The notes below the pieces were generated by a model. It ran no database searches. It was not told the DNA's origin and was given only the letters and a program-made list of their open reading frames with translations. Source: an uncultured Eubacteriales bacterium (GTDB taxonomy: Bacteria > Bacillota > Clostridia > Oscillospirales > Oscillospiraceae). Taken from it: a DNA stretch of 5,098 nucleotides. Positions 1 to 5,098 of this stretch are shown here, piece by piece (positions within the stretch are counted from its first letter, which is position 1; every line of letters begins with the position of its first letter). The translations under genes were made by a program, and so were the position numbers. The DNA lies in the NCBI GenBank assembly GCA_900549885.1, contig URQA01000166.1, forward strand, positions 1 to 5,098, read 5' to 3'.

Positions 1-338
1 GCTACAGGCTCGCCCTTCACGCCCCGGACGCACTTGGCCTCGCACTGGTTCTCTTGGGGGCACACCCGGCCGGAGATCGCAGGCAGGCCGTTGGTGGAGG
101 TGATGATTTGATAGGCGGCCTCAAAGTCGCCGTCCGCTACACGGGCGATGAAATCGGGGATGCGAACGTTCACCGGGCAGCCCTCCACGCAGAAGGGGCG
201 CTTGCAGTGCAGGCAGCGGCCCGCCTCTTGGATGGCCATCTCGGGGGTGTACCCCAGGGCAACCTCTTTGAAATTTTGAGCGCGCTCCGCCGGGTCCTGC
301 TGAGGCATGGGACAGCGGGGGGAAGTCATATCAGCCAT
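1..338 (-). CDS. nfnB: NfnB, large subunit of NADH-dependent ferredoxin:NADP+ oxidoreductase (partial; C-terminus beyond window)
   Basis: This is the N-terminal 112 residues of a protein of the glutamate synthase small subunit (GltD) family; the rest lies left of position 1. Family members of this kind carry two [4Fe-4S] clusters at the N-terminus, followed by FAD and NADP(H) domains. Visible here are the cluster cysteines C42, C45, C50 and C54 (GRCLHCKRPFCVEGCP) and a second group C93, C99 and C103 (GRVCPQENQCEAKC). Because nfnA lies directly upstream and overlaps it, I call it NfnB, the subunit thought to hold the bifurcating FAD, rather than a true glutamate synthase subunit; automated pipelines often label it gltA or gltD. 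The start ATG at 338-336 shares one base with the nfnA stop (TAATG). An AAGGAGG ribosome site at 348-354 lies nine bases upstream, inside nfnA, so the two are probably translationally coupled. A second ATG at codon 4 is possible but less well spaced. Confidence 0.88.
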   Translation of the reverse strand, partial: MADMTSPRCPMPQQDPAERAQNFKEVALGYTPEMAIQEAGRCLHCKRPFCVEGCPVNVRIPDFIARVADGDFEAAYQIITSTNGLPAISGRVCPQENQCEAKCVRGVKGEPV

Positions 339-1213
339 TACGCTCTGCCTCCTTCCTGAGCCTTCTGAGCTGCGTCGGCCATTTTCTGCAAATTGCAGGC
401 GTGGGCCTCCTTGGCAGCGTTCTCCTGGTTGCGGTAGACGCCATTGCGCACGATGAGCTCGTCATAGTCCACTTGGTGGCCGTCGAAGTCCGGGCCGTCC
501 ACGCAGGCAAACTTGGTCTGGCCGCCCACGCGCACCCGGCAGCAGCCGCACATGCCGGTGCCGTCCACCATCAGGGGGTTGAGGGAGACCAGAGTCTTGA
601 GATGATAGGGCAGGGTGACCTGGGAGATGGCCCGCATCATGGGCACCGGGCCGATGGCGATGGCCACGTCGTACTGGTGACCCTCCGAGAGCAGTTCATC
701 CAGCTTGTTGGAGACAAAGCCCTTCTCCCCGTAGGTGCCGTCGTCAGTGGTGATGTACAGGTTGGTGCAGTTCTTGCGGAAGCTGCCCTCCAGGAATACC
801 AGCTCCTTGGTACGGAAGCCCACAATCACGTCCACATGAGCGCCCGCCCGGTACAGGGCCTTGGCCTGGGGAAAGGCGATGGCACAACCTACGCCGCCGC
901 CGATGACCACGGCCCGTTTGACACCGTCCACCTCGGTGGGGTTGCCCAGGGGGCCGACCATGTCCAGAATGTCGTCGCCGGAGTTGAGCTGATCCAGCTT
1001 CTGAGTGGTCAGGCCCACCCGCTGGTACATGATGGTGACGGTGCCGCGCACCGCGTCATAGTCGGCGATGGTCAGGGGGATGCGCTCCCCCATGGGATCC
1101 GAACGCACCATGACGAACTGGCCCGGCTTGGCCTTACGGGCGATGGCCGGACAGTCTACCTCCATCAGAGTGACCGTAGGATTGAGGACACGCTTGGTTA
1201 CAATCGTAGGCAT
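338..1213 (-). CDS. nfnA: NfnA, small FAD/[2Fe-2S] subunit of NADH-dependent ferredoxin:NADP+ oxidoreductase
   Basis: A complete 291-residue protein of the ferredoxin-NADP reductase / dihydroorotate dehydrogenase electron-transfer subunit (PyrK-like) family. The N-terminal beta-barrel has the FAD motif RIPLTIAD (residues 44-51). GPLGNP (87-92) and the glycine-rich VVIGGGVGCAIA (102-113) mark the NAD(H)-binding domain, and IAIGPVPMM (185-193) is the usual C-terminal part of that domain. The iron-sulfur site is DGTGMCGCCRV (217-227) plus FACVDGP (235-241), with cysteines 222, 224, 225 and 237. NfnA proteins of known structure bind this [2Fe-2S] cluster through three cysteines and one aspartate, and D217 is the likely aspartate. 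Together with NfnB it should couple NADH and reduced ferredoxin oxidation to NADP+ reduction in the cytoplasm. I place the start at the ATG at 1213-1211, with AAAGGAG at 1223-1229 nine bases upstream. The frame stays open to 1342, but that extension is AT-rich and overlaps the promoter. Length matches the family. Confidence 0.93.
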   Translation of the reverse strand: MPTIVTKRVLNPTVTLMEVDCPAIARKAKPGQFVMVRSDPMGERIPLTIADYDAVRGTVTIMYQRVGLTTQKLDQLNSGDDILDMVGPLGNPTEVDGVKRAVVIGGGVGCAIAFPQAKALYRAGAHVDVIVGFRTKELVFLEGSFRKNCTNLYITTDDGTYGEKGFVSNKLDELLSEGHQYDVAIAIGPVPMMRAISQVTLPYHLKTLVSLNPLMVDGTGMCGCCRVRVGGQTKFACVDGPDFDGHQVDYDELIVRNGVYRNQENAAKEAHACNLQKMADAAQKAQEGGRA

Positions 1214-1260
1214 GATTTTGCGCTCCTTTATGTGAGTCTTGCCGCCTGATGTTCCACAGA

Positions 1261-1275
1261 CGGTATAAAATACCG
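1261..1275. repeat. Perfect 6-bp inverted repeat in the nfnAB leader
   Basis: CGGTAT-AAA-ATACCG is a perfect palindrome with six-base arms and a three-base centre. It lies about 30-45 bases inside the predicted nfnAB transcript and about 50 bases upstream of the start codon. The core ATAAAATAC (1265-1273) recurs exactly at 1305-1313, against the nfnAB -10 box. It could be an operator for an unknown regulator or a small RNA hairpin; the sequence alone does not decide this. It does not resemble the Rex site, which was a natural candidate for a redox gene. Confidence 0.4.
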
Positions 1276-1313
1276 GGAAATCAAGGAAATATACAGGATA
1301 TTGAATAAAATAC

Positions 1314-1342
1314 ATTATAGTATAAACTCCATGGAAAAGCAA
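1314..1342 (-). promoter_or_regulatory. Sigma-A-type promoter of nfnAB
   Basis: On the minus strand, a perfect -10 box TATAAT (1319-1314) lies 17 bases downstream of a partial -35 box TTGCTT (1342-1337). Transcription would start near 1307, giving a leader of about 95 bases before the nfnA ATG. The surrounding DNA is much more AT-rich than the genes on either side. No other -10 match of this quality was seen in the intergenic region. Confidence 0.65.
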
Positions 1343-1353
1343 ATAGAAGATTT

Positions 1354-1380
1354 GGCATAGGAATGGATGAAATAATTATA
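1354..1380 (+). promoter_or_regulatory. Weak candidate promoter for the ger operon (possibly forespore sigma-G type)
   Basis: Germinant-receptor operons are normally transcribed in the forespore by sigma-G, whose promoters have a -35 resembling GNATA and a -10 resembling CATNNTA about 17-18 bases apart. Here GGCATA (1354-1359) resembles the -35 and AATTATA (1374-1380) matches six of seven -10 positions, but the gap is only 14 bases. A vegetative-type reading, TTGGCA (1352-1357) and TATAAG (1377-1382), needs a 19-base gap. Neither is convincing; this is only the best signal in the region upstream of gerA. Confidence 0.2.
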
Positions 1381-1432
1381 AGGAAAGGGGAGATACTAGC
1401 CTTTGACCAAAAATCAACCCAGGACAGGAAAT

Positions 1433-1438
1433 GGGAGG
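1433..1438 (+). promoter_or_regulatory. Ribosome binding site that decides the gerA-type start
   Basis: GGGAGG lies six bases before the ATG at 1445. It supports this start over the in-frame TTG at 1403, whose upstream AGGGGAG is ten or more bases away. Confidence 0.6.
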
Positions 1439-1444
1439 AAAGCC

Positions 1445-2965
1445 ATGGGCATCTTCGGCAGTAAGCAGACGCCGGTGCCGCCCCATCCCCGCAGGGAACC
1501 CCGGTATGATTGCCCCCTGACGGCGGACGCGGTTGCCGCAGTGTTTGACGGCTGCGCTGATTTCAGCCGCCGGACCCTCTATCTGAACAACGATCCGGCC
1601 CGGCAGGTAGAAATGCTGTTCATCACAGGGCAGGTGCGCAACGAGCGGGCCAGCGACTATGTGCTGCGCCCCCTGACCCAAAGCGACGCGCTGCGCCGGG
1701 CGGCCACCATGGACGAAGCCTTTGACCTCATGGCTAAGGGGGGGTTGTACTCCCTGGCGGTAAGTGAGCGGACCACGGCGGACCAGGTGATCTTTGACCT
1801 GGTCAACGGCTGGGTGGCGCTGTTTTTCCCGGGAAAAGACCGTGTGCTTACCTTGATGACCGCCACGGAGGAAAAGCGCAGCGTGTCCAGCCCGGAGAAC
1901 GAACCGGACGTAAAGGGGGCGCAGGACAGCTTTGTAGAGAGCGTGCGCACCAACACTTCTCTGGTCCGGCGGCGGCTGCGCGCGCCGGAGCTGCGGGTAA
2001 AGGAATACGTGGTGGGGCGTCAGTCGGTGACCCCAGTGGATATCTTATATATAGAGGGGATCGCCAATCCGGAGCTGGCCGCCGAAGTGGAACGCCGAGT
2101 GGCGTCTATCGACATTGACGCTCTGCTGATGACGGGCAATCTGGAACAATATATCACCGATGAGGTAAATACCGCCTTTCCCCTGACGGCATACACCGAG
2201 CGGCCGGACCGCTTCTGTGCCGGCTTGGCCGAAGGGCGGATCGGGGTGCTGGCCGACGGCATTCCCGTGGGGTGGCTGCTGCCCTCCACGGTGGACCAGT
2301 TTTTCCGAACCGGTCAGGACAAGACCTCCAACTGGATGGTGGCCTCCGCCTTGGCGGTGCTGCGGTACGTGTGCGTGCTCATCACGCTGTTTTTACCTGG
2401 ACTCTATGTGGGGGCGGTGCTGTTCCACCCTGAAATGATCCCAGTGAAACTGGCGCTGTCCATCATCGCGGCCAAGCAGAGCGTACCCTTCCCGACGCTG
2501 GCGGAGGTGCTGGTAATGCTGTTGGCCTTTGAGGTGCTCCAAGAGGCGGGGCTGCGACTGCCCTCGTCCATCGGACAGACGGTATCCATCCTGGGCGGCT
2601 TGGTAGTAGGCACGGCGGCGGTAGAGGCCAAGCTGGTCAGTCCGGCGGTGCTGGTAGTGGTGGCCATTGCCGGCATTGCCGGCTACACCGCTCCCAGCCA
2701 GGACCTGGCGGGCGGCTTGCGTATCTGGCGATTTCTGCTGACTGTGTTGTCCGGTATTATGGGGTTGACGGGGCTGATACTGGGGGCAGCGGTGCTCATT
2801 TGGCGGCTGGCCCGGCTGGAGAGCTTTGGAGTGGCCTACCTGACACCCTTTGCTTCCAATGCGGGCAAGCAAAAGCAGGGGCATGTGGTACTGCGAGCTC
2901 CGCTGCCCAAGACCAAGCTGCGGGAGGACTATCTGAACACAGGCAACAGGAGGAATCAAGGATGA
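1445..2965 (+). CDS. GerA-family spore germination receptor, A subunit
   Basis: A 506-residue protein with the layout of GerA/GerKA/SpoVAF proteins. These are inner spore-membrane subunits that sense nutrient germinants, or in the SpoVAF branch assist dipicolinate release. The soluble N-terminal part (about 1-290) includes the family signature GAQDSFVESVRTNTSLVRRR (about residues 158-177) and VDILYIEGIANPEL. The membrane part (about 295-460) has roughly five hydrophobic segments and the hallmark stretch PFPTLAEV, then LAFEVLQEAGLRLPSSIGQT and SILGGLVVGTAAVEAKLVSP. A short basic tail follows. The start ATG at 1445 has GGGAGG (1433-1438) six bases upstream. An in-frame TTG at 1403 would add 14 residues and has a poorer AGGGGAG site. 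The stop overlaps the next gene's ATG by four bases (ATGA). The family assignment is firm. I cannot tell which germinant it recognises or which subfamily (GerA, GerK, SpoVAF) it belongs to; the downstream C and B genes favour a true receptor over SpoVAF. Confidence 0.93.
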   Translation: MGIFGSKQTPVPPHPRREPRYDCPLTADAVAAVFDGCADFSRRTLYLNNDPARQVEMLFITGQVRNERASDYVLRPLTQSDALRRAATMDEAFDLMAKGGLYSLAVSERTTADQVIFDLVNGWVALFFPGKDRVLTLMTATEEKRSVSSPENEPDVKGAQDSFVESVRTNTSLVRRRLRAPELRVKEYVVGRQSVTPVDILYIEGIANPELAAEVERRVASIDIDALLMTGNLEQYITDEVNTAFPLTAYTERPDRFCAGLAEGRIGVLADGIPVGWLLPSTVDQFFRTGQDKTSNWMVASALAVLRYVCVLITLFLPGLYVGAVLFHPEMIPVKLALSIIAAKQSVPFPTLAEVLVMLLAFEVLQEAGLRLPSSIGQTVSILGGLVVGTAAVEAKLVSPAVLVVVAIAGIAGYTAPSQDLAGGLRIWRFLLTVLSGIMGLTGLILGAAVLIWRLARLESFGVAYLTPFASNAGKQKQGHVVLRAPLPKTKLREDYLNTGNRRNQG

Positions 2966-3522
2966 GACGATGGCCCGTCTTGCTGGCGGCGTTGCTGTTC
3001 CTGCTGTCCGGCTGTGCGCCCCAGGCCCGGGAGCTGGACGGCATGGCTCTGGTGCGGGTGCTGGGGGTGGACGGCGGGGAGGAGGTCACCCTCACCGCCG
3101 TGTGCGGCGGCACGGATCAGGGGGATGTGAGCCGGGGGGCGGCATCCGCCGCCGATTTTCAGTCCGCCCGGCAGGCCCTGCCCTGGGTGGGGGAGGAGGA
3201 GCTGGCGCTGACCAACATCTCTTATATTATAGTGGGGGCAGAGGCGGACCTGTCTGAAGCTCTGGGGCTAATCCTGTCTGACCACGAGATGAGTCCTTCC
3301 GCCACCGTCTGGTTGACGCAGGATGCAGGGGCACTGCTGGATGCCTGTGAGGACCCGGCGGCCCGGCTGGCAGTGTTGGAGGAACAGGGAGTGGAGGCCC
3401 CCACAGTGGTGATGGTACTGGCCGCCCTGAAGACGGATGGGCAGGTGGAGCTGCCGGTGTTGTCCCTGGCGGACGGCCAGCTGGAGCCGGCTGGCCAGGC
3501 GGTTTGGGAGGAGAAGGTATGA
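2962..3522 (+). CDS. GerC-family germination receptor lipoprotein, short form (N-terminal domain only)
   Basis: A 186-residue lipoprotein. The signal peptide has a basic start (MRRW), a leucine-rich core and a lipobox LSGC with the lipidated cysteine at residue 18. The text after it, ARELDGMALVRVLGVDGGEE, is the usual opening of GerC proteins (re-l-.ial.lGiD). ALTNISYIIVGAEA and GLILSDHEMSPSATVWL match the N-terminal GerC domain, with the expected conserved region of neighbouring beta strands. GerC proteins are usually about 350-400 residues with a second, C-terminal domain. This one ends at GQAVWEEKV, where the family's G-AVF motif marks the end of domain one, so the whole C-terminal domain is missing. 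The frame is clean, and its ATGA junctions with both neighbours show a neat end rather than decay. The ribosome site AGGAGG is at 2948-2953, eight bases upstream. The product should sit on the outer face of the inner spore membrane beside the A and B subunits. The GerC call rests on N-terminal similarity and position. Confidence 0.82.
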   Translation: MRRWPVLLAALLFLLSGCAPQARELDGMALVRVLGVDGGEEVTLTAVCGGTDQGDVSRGAASAADFQSARQALPWVGEEELALTNISYIIVGAEADLSEALGLILSDHEMSPSATVWLTQDAGALLDACEDPAARLAVLEEQGVEAPTVVMVLAALKTDGQVELPVLSLADGQLEPAGQAVWEEKV

Positions 3523-4535
3523 GAGAGGAAAAGCTGTCAGTTCGCCAGCTGTCGGTGGCGGCCCTTACCGGGGCGCTGGCCCCTGCTGTGGCGGGGGCGG
3601 GGTATGGCTGGCAGGGGGCGCTCCTGGCTGTGCCTGTGCTGCTCCTGGCGGGAGGCGCCATGGTCTGCCTGGCCCCCCGCTGGAGGGCGTTGGGGACAAG
3701 CTCTGTGGGGAACGTGCTTGCCGTCCTGTACGCCGCATGGGGAGTTGTCCTCCTGGCCCGGGGGCTGGGGCGGTGCGCTGGGCGTATCCTCCACACAGGA
3801 GGCGGTGACCAGGCGCACTTTCCTTGGTTGGTGCTGCTGCTGGCGCTACCCTTGGCTTGGGTGGCCTGGGGAAAGCCTGCGGCTTTTTTCCGGGGAGCGG
3901 AGCTCTGCTATTTGGCTGCGGTGATCGCTGTCGGGGCGCTGTGGCTCTGGGCCGTGTTCCGGATCCAATGGGACTATGTTTTGAAACCGGCAGGCGACCT
4001 GTGGGCAGGGTTTGGGGCGGCGCTGGAGACTGGCGGAACCTTTCTCTTCCTCTTACCTTATATAAATCGAACGGAGAAGGATTCTCACGGCCGGAGCCGT
4101 GGACTCAGATGGCTGACAGCATCGGCCTTGTCAACTGTAGTGAGCGCTTTTGTGACAGCGGGAGTACTCAGCCCAGCGTTGGCAGTCCAGGCGGAGGAAC
4201 CTTTTTTTCTCATGACCGCCGCCTTGGGGCAGACAGCAAGAGTAGAGGGCTTGGCCTCTTCCTTGTGGCTGCTGCCCGATCTGGTATATCTGGGGTTGCT
4301 GGCTAAGGGGTGGCAATGGAGCGGGCTAAAACAAAATTGGAGGCCGGTGGCTGCGGTAGCAATAGGGGCTGCGGGAGCTTGTCTGGGCTTTTTGGATGGG
4401 ATTCCGCAGTTAGTCTGGACCTGCGGGACGGTCGTTTTATGGGCCGTAACAGTAGCGGCACTGTTATTTACACGAGAAAATAGTGGTTTTACGAGGAGAG
4501 AAGATACACCATCTTGTGGTCTTGAGGAAACTTGA
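3519..4535 (+). CDS. GerB-family germination receptor, transporter-like B subunit
   Basis: A 338-residue, very hydrophobic protein with about ten predicted membrane segments (roughly residues 11-28, 31-52, 60-78, 98-114, 125-145, 160-182, 197-220, 245-265, 277-295 and 300-320). GerB proteins are members of the amino acid/polyamine/organocation transporter superfamily, usually about 360 residues, and are thought to hold the germinant-binding site. The opening MREEKLSVRQLSVAAL resembles the K-IS-RQL start of the family; the rest is divergent, so position behind GerA and GerC carries much of the weight. The start ATG at 3519 overlaps the gerC stop (ATGA) and has GGGAGG at 3506-3511. An in-frame TTG at 3504 would add five residues but lies in the ribosome site. 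It is the last gene of the operon. Only about 30 bases separate its stop from the first rRNA promoter, and I see no terminator in that gap. The gene order A-C-B matches clostridial gerK-type operons rather than the A-B-C order of Bacillus gerA. Confidence 0.82.
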   Translation: MREEKLSVRQLSVAALTGALAPAVAGAGYGWQGALLAVPVLLLAGGAMVCLAPRWRALGTSSVGNVLAVLYAAWGVVLLARGLGRCAGRILHTGGGDQAHFPWLVLLLALPLAWVAWGKPAAFFRGAELCYLAAVIAVGALWLWAVFRIQWDYVLKPAGDLWAGFGAALETGGTFLFLLPYINRTEKDSHGRSRGLRWLTASALSTVVSAFVTAGVLSPALAVQAEEPFFLMTAALGQTARVEGLASSLWLLPDLVYLGLLAKGWQWSGLKQNWRPVAAVAIGAAGACLGFLDGIPQLVWTCGTVVLWAVTVAALLFTRENSGFTRREDTPSCGLEET

Positions 4536-4565
4536 AAAAAGTAGGAGAAAAAGGGAAAAAAGGAG

Positions 4566-4595
4566 TTGACAACAGGGGGTAGAATCTGGTATAGT
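4566..4595 (+). promoter_or_regulatory. rRNA operon promoter P1
   Basis: A perfect -35 TTGACA (4566-4571), an 18-base spacer and -10 TATAGT (4590-4595), preceded by TGG, which makes it an extended -10 promoter. An A-rich tract from 4536 to 4563 just upstream may act as an UP element that binds the RNA polymerase alpha subunit. Transcription would start near 4602, inside the 8-bp palindrome GAGCGCTC (4600-4607). The promoter begins 31 bases after the gerB-type stop codon. Confidence 0.8.
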
Positions 4596-4637
4596 AATCG
4601 AGCGCTCACGAGAGGGCAGGATCAGAGAGGCAGGAAG

Positions 4638-4649
4638 CGGCGGGAGCCG
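4638..4649 (+). repeat. Small GGGA-tetraloop hairpin between P1 and P2
   Basis: CGGC-GGGA-GCCG forms a four-base-pair GC stem closed by a GNRA-type loop. It lies 21 bases before the P2 -35 box. A purine/A-rich stretch follows rather than a T run, so it is not an intrinsic terminator. A counterpart lies between P2 and P3. Confidence 0.4.
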
Positions 4650-4670
4650 GAAGAAAGCCAAAAAAAGGTC

Positions 4671-4699
4671 TTGACAAACCTCGAATGGCGTGCTAAGAT
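4671..4699 (+). promoter_or_regulatory. rRNA operon promoter P2
   Basis: A perfect -35 TTGACA (4671-4676), a 17-base spacer and -10 TAAGAT (4694-4699), preceded by TGC (extended -10). A run of seven A residues lies just upstream (4660-4666). The predicted start is the G at 4706; a G start would fit the GTP-dependent control known for Firmicutes rRNA promoters. A TTCG/CGAA hairpin (4707-4721) would form at the very 5' end of this transcript. Confidence 0.78.
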
Positions 4700-4761
4700 A
4701 TAAAAGTTCGCGTGAGACGAAAGGCTGAATGAGAGCGGTTCTTGCCGAGCAGCTGAGAAGG

Positions 4762-4773
4762 GTCCGGGAGGAC
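4762..4773 (+). repeat. Small GGGA-tetraloop hairpin between P2 and P3
   Basis: GTCC-GGGA-GGAC forms a four-base-pair stem with the same GGGA loop as the element between P1 and P2, but a different stem sequence. It lies 32 bases before the P3 -35 box, followed by the inverted repeat GCC-TGA-GGC and an A-rich tract. There is no T run, so it is not a terminator. Confidence 0.4.
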
Positions 4774-4805
4774 GCCTGAGGCTGAAAAAGGCGAGAAAAA
4801 AGTGC

Positions 4806-4834
4806 TTGACAACCTGAGTTCGGTGTGGTAAAAT
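4806..4834 (+). promoter_or_regulatory. rRNA operon promoter P3 (closest to 16S)
   Basis: A perfect -35 TTGACA (4806-4811), a 17-base spacer and -10 TAAAAT (4829-4834), preceded by TGG (extended -10). A-rich DNA lies upstream (4784-4801). The predicted start is near 4839-4841, about 200 bases before mature 16S. It has the best combination of spacer and -10 of the three promoters. Confidence 0.82.
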
Positions 4835-4839
4835 AAAAG

Positions 4840-5040
4840 CCCGCCGATGTAAAGCGCGGAGGTTTGCACCTTGTAAATTAAACAATGCAGAGAAGAACAC
4901 GAAGCACCAGAAGGATTTAAAGAGTCCTTCATGGAAACTGGTAACAGTGAAGTGAAGGTTCTCATCAATTCTATTTTGAAGCTAAGAGATTGGTTTCAAT
5001 GATTTGATTTAAGCGAGCTGAAAGGCTTGTTTAGATACCA
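4840..5040 (+). promoter_or_regulatory. 16S rRNA leader region
   Basis: About 200 bases between the predicted P3 start and mature 16S, with no credible coding sequence. It holds a boxA-like element (4865-4879) and several possible hairpins. One is GAAGGA/TCCTTC (4910-4915 with 4925-4930), which can be lengthened by G-U pairs and flanked by ACCA/TGGT pairing. Two are weaker: ATTG/CAAT (4989-5000) and AAGC/GCTT (5011-5028). Part of the region nearest 16S should pair with sequence downstream of 16S to form the precursor-processing stem, but that partner lies outside the window. Confidence 0.6.
4865..4879 (+). promoter_or_regulatory. boxA-like antitermination element
   Basis: TGCACCTTGTAAATT matches about 10 of 15 positions of the Bacillus-type rRNA boxA TGTTCTTTGAAAACT, and lies 25-40 bases into the P3 transcript, where boxA is expected. 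boxA RNA recruits NusB/S10 so that polymerase can cross untranslated rRNA without Rho-dependent termination. The match is partial. Confidence 0.45.

Positions 5041-5098
<58 letters not shown>

Noticed and set aside
401..1249. Long plus-strand open frame opposite nfnA (282 codons)
   Set aside because: It is the antisense of a clearly recognised gene, has no family resemblance, and is explained by GC-rich codon bias leaving the opposite strand open.
1214..1342. N-terminal extension of NfnA by 43 residues
   Set aside because: The extra codons are AT-rich, unlike the gene, and overlap the nfnAB promoter. Homologues start near MPTIVTKRVL, and the ATG at 1213 has a good ribosome site.
1403..1444. 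TTG start for the gerA-type gene
   Set aside because: It is possible, but the ATG at 1445 has a stronger and better-spaced ribosome site, and the 14 extra residues resemble no conserved GerA start.
2393..2959. Minus-strand open frame of 188 codons opposite the gerA-type gene
   Set aside because: It is the shadow of a well-supported membrane protein gene; the Q/H/R-rich product resembles antisense translation and no known family.
2800..2961. Extended N-terminus of the GerC-type protein inside the gerA-type gene
   Set aside because: The extension would place 54 residues ahead of an obvious signal peptide and lipobox; the ATG at 2962 has an AGGAGG site and an ATGA overlap.
4638..4670. Intrinsic terminator between ger and rRNA genes
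   Set aside because: The hairpin at 4638-4649 is followed by an A run, not a T run, on the plus strand, and on the minus strand the T run is not adjacent to the stem.
4464..4968. Three minus-strand open frames across the rRNA promoter region
   Set aside because: They lie opposite strong rRNA promoters, have no recognisable motif or convincing ribosome site, and look like chance frames in A-rich/T-rich DNA.

Overview
The window looks like chromosomal DNA from a GC-rich, spore-forming, anaerobic member of the Clostridia. An Oscillospiraceae-like gut bacterium (Flavonifractor/Oscillibacter type) is my best guess. The reasons are the GC-rich coding bias, purine-rich ribosome binding sites of AGGAGG type before every gene, a GerA-family spore germination operon, clostridial NfnAB-type genes, and a 16S rRNA 5' end of Firmicutes type. 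The genus is an inference, because only 58 bases of 16S are present.

Layout. Positions 1-1213 (minus strand) hold two overlapping genes for the electron-bifurcating NADH-dependent ferredoxin:NADP+ oxidoreductase: nfnA (complete) and nfnB (cut by the window's left edge). Positions 1214-1444 form a divergent intergenic region with a good sigma-A-type promoter for nfnAB, short symmetric elements around it, and at best a weak promoter signal for the rightward genes. Positions 1445-4535 (plus strand) hold a tightly overlapping three-gene germinant-receptor operon in the order A-C-B: a GerA-type membrane subunit, a GerC-type lipoprotein shortened to its N-terminal domain, and a GerB-type transporter-like subunit. 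Positions 4536-5040 are the control region of a ribosomal RNA operon, with three tandem TTGACA promoters that all have an extended -10 element, small hairpins between them, a boxA-like element and a leader. 16S rRNA starts near 5041 and runs off the right edge.

How they work together. NfnA and NfnB form one soluble flavin/iron-sulfur complex that links NADH, NADPH and ferredoxin pools. The three Ger proteins should assemble in the inner membrane of the spore as one nutrient-sensing receptor. The rRNA operon is unrelated in function, but it follows the ger operon directly in the same direction with no visible terminator between them.

I found no novel defence system, mobile element or CRISPR array. 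The window is mostly ordinary core genome. The points most worth a second look are the half-length GerC, the triple promoter module of the rRNA operon, and the apparent lack of insulation between a sporulation operon and an rRNA operon.
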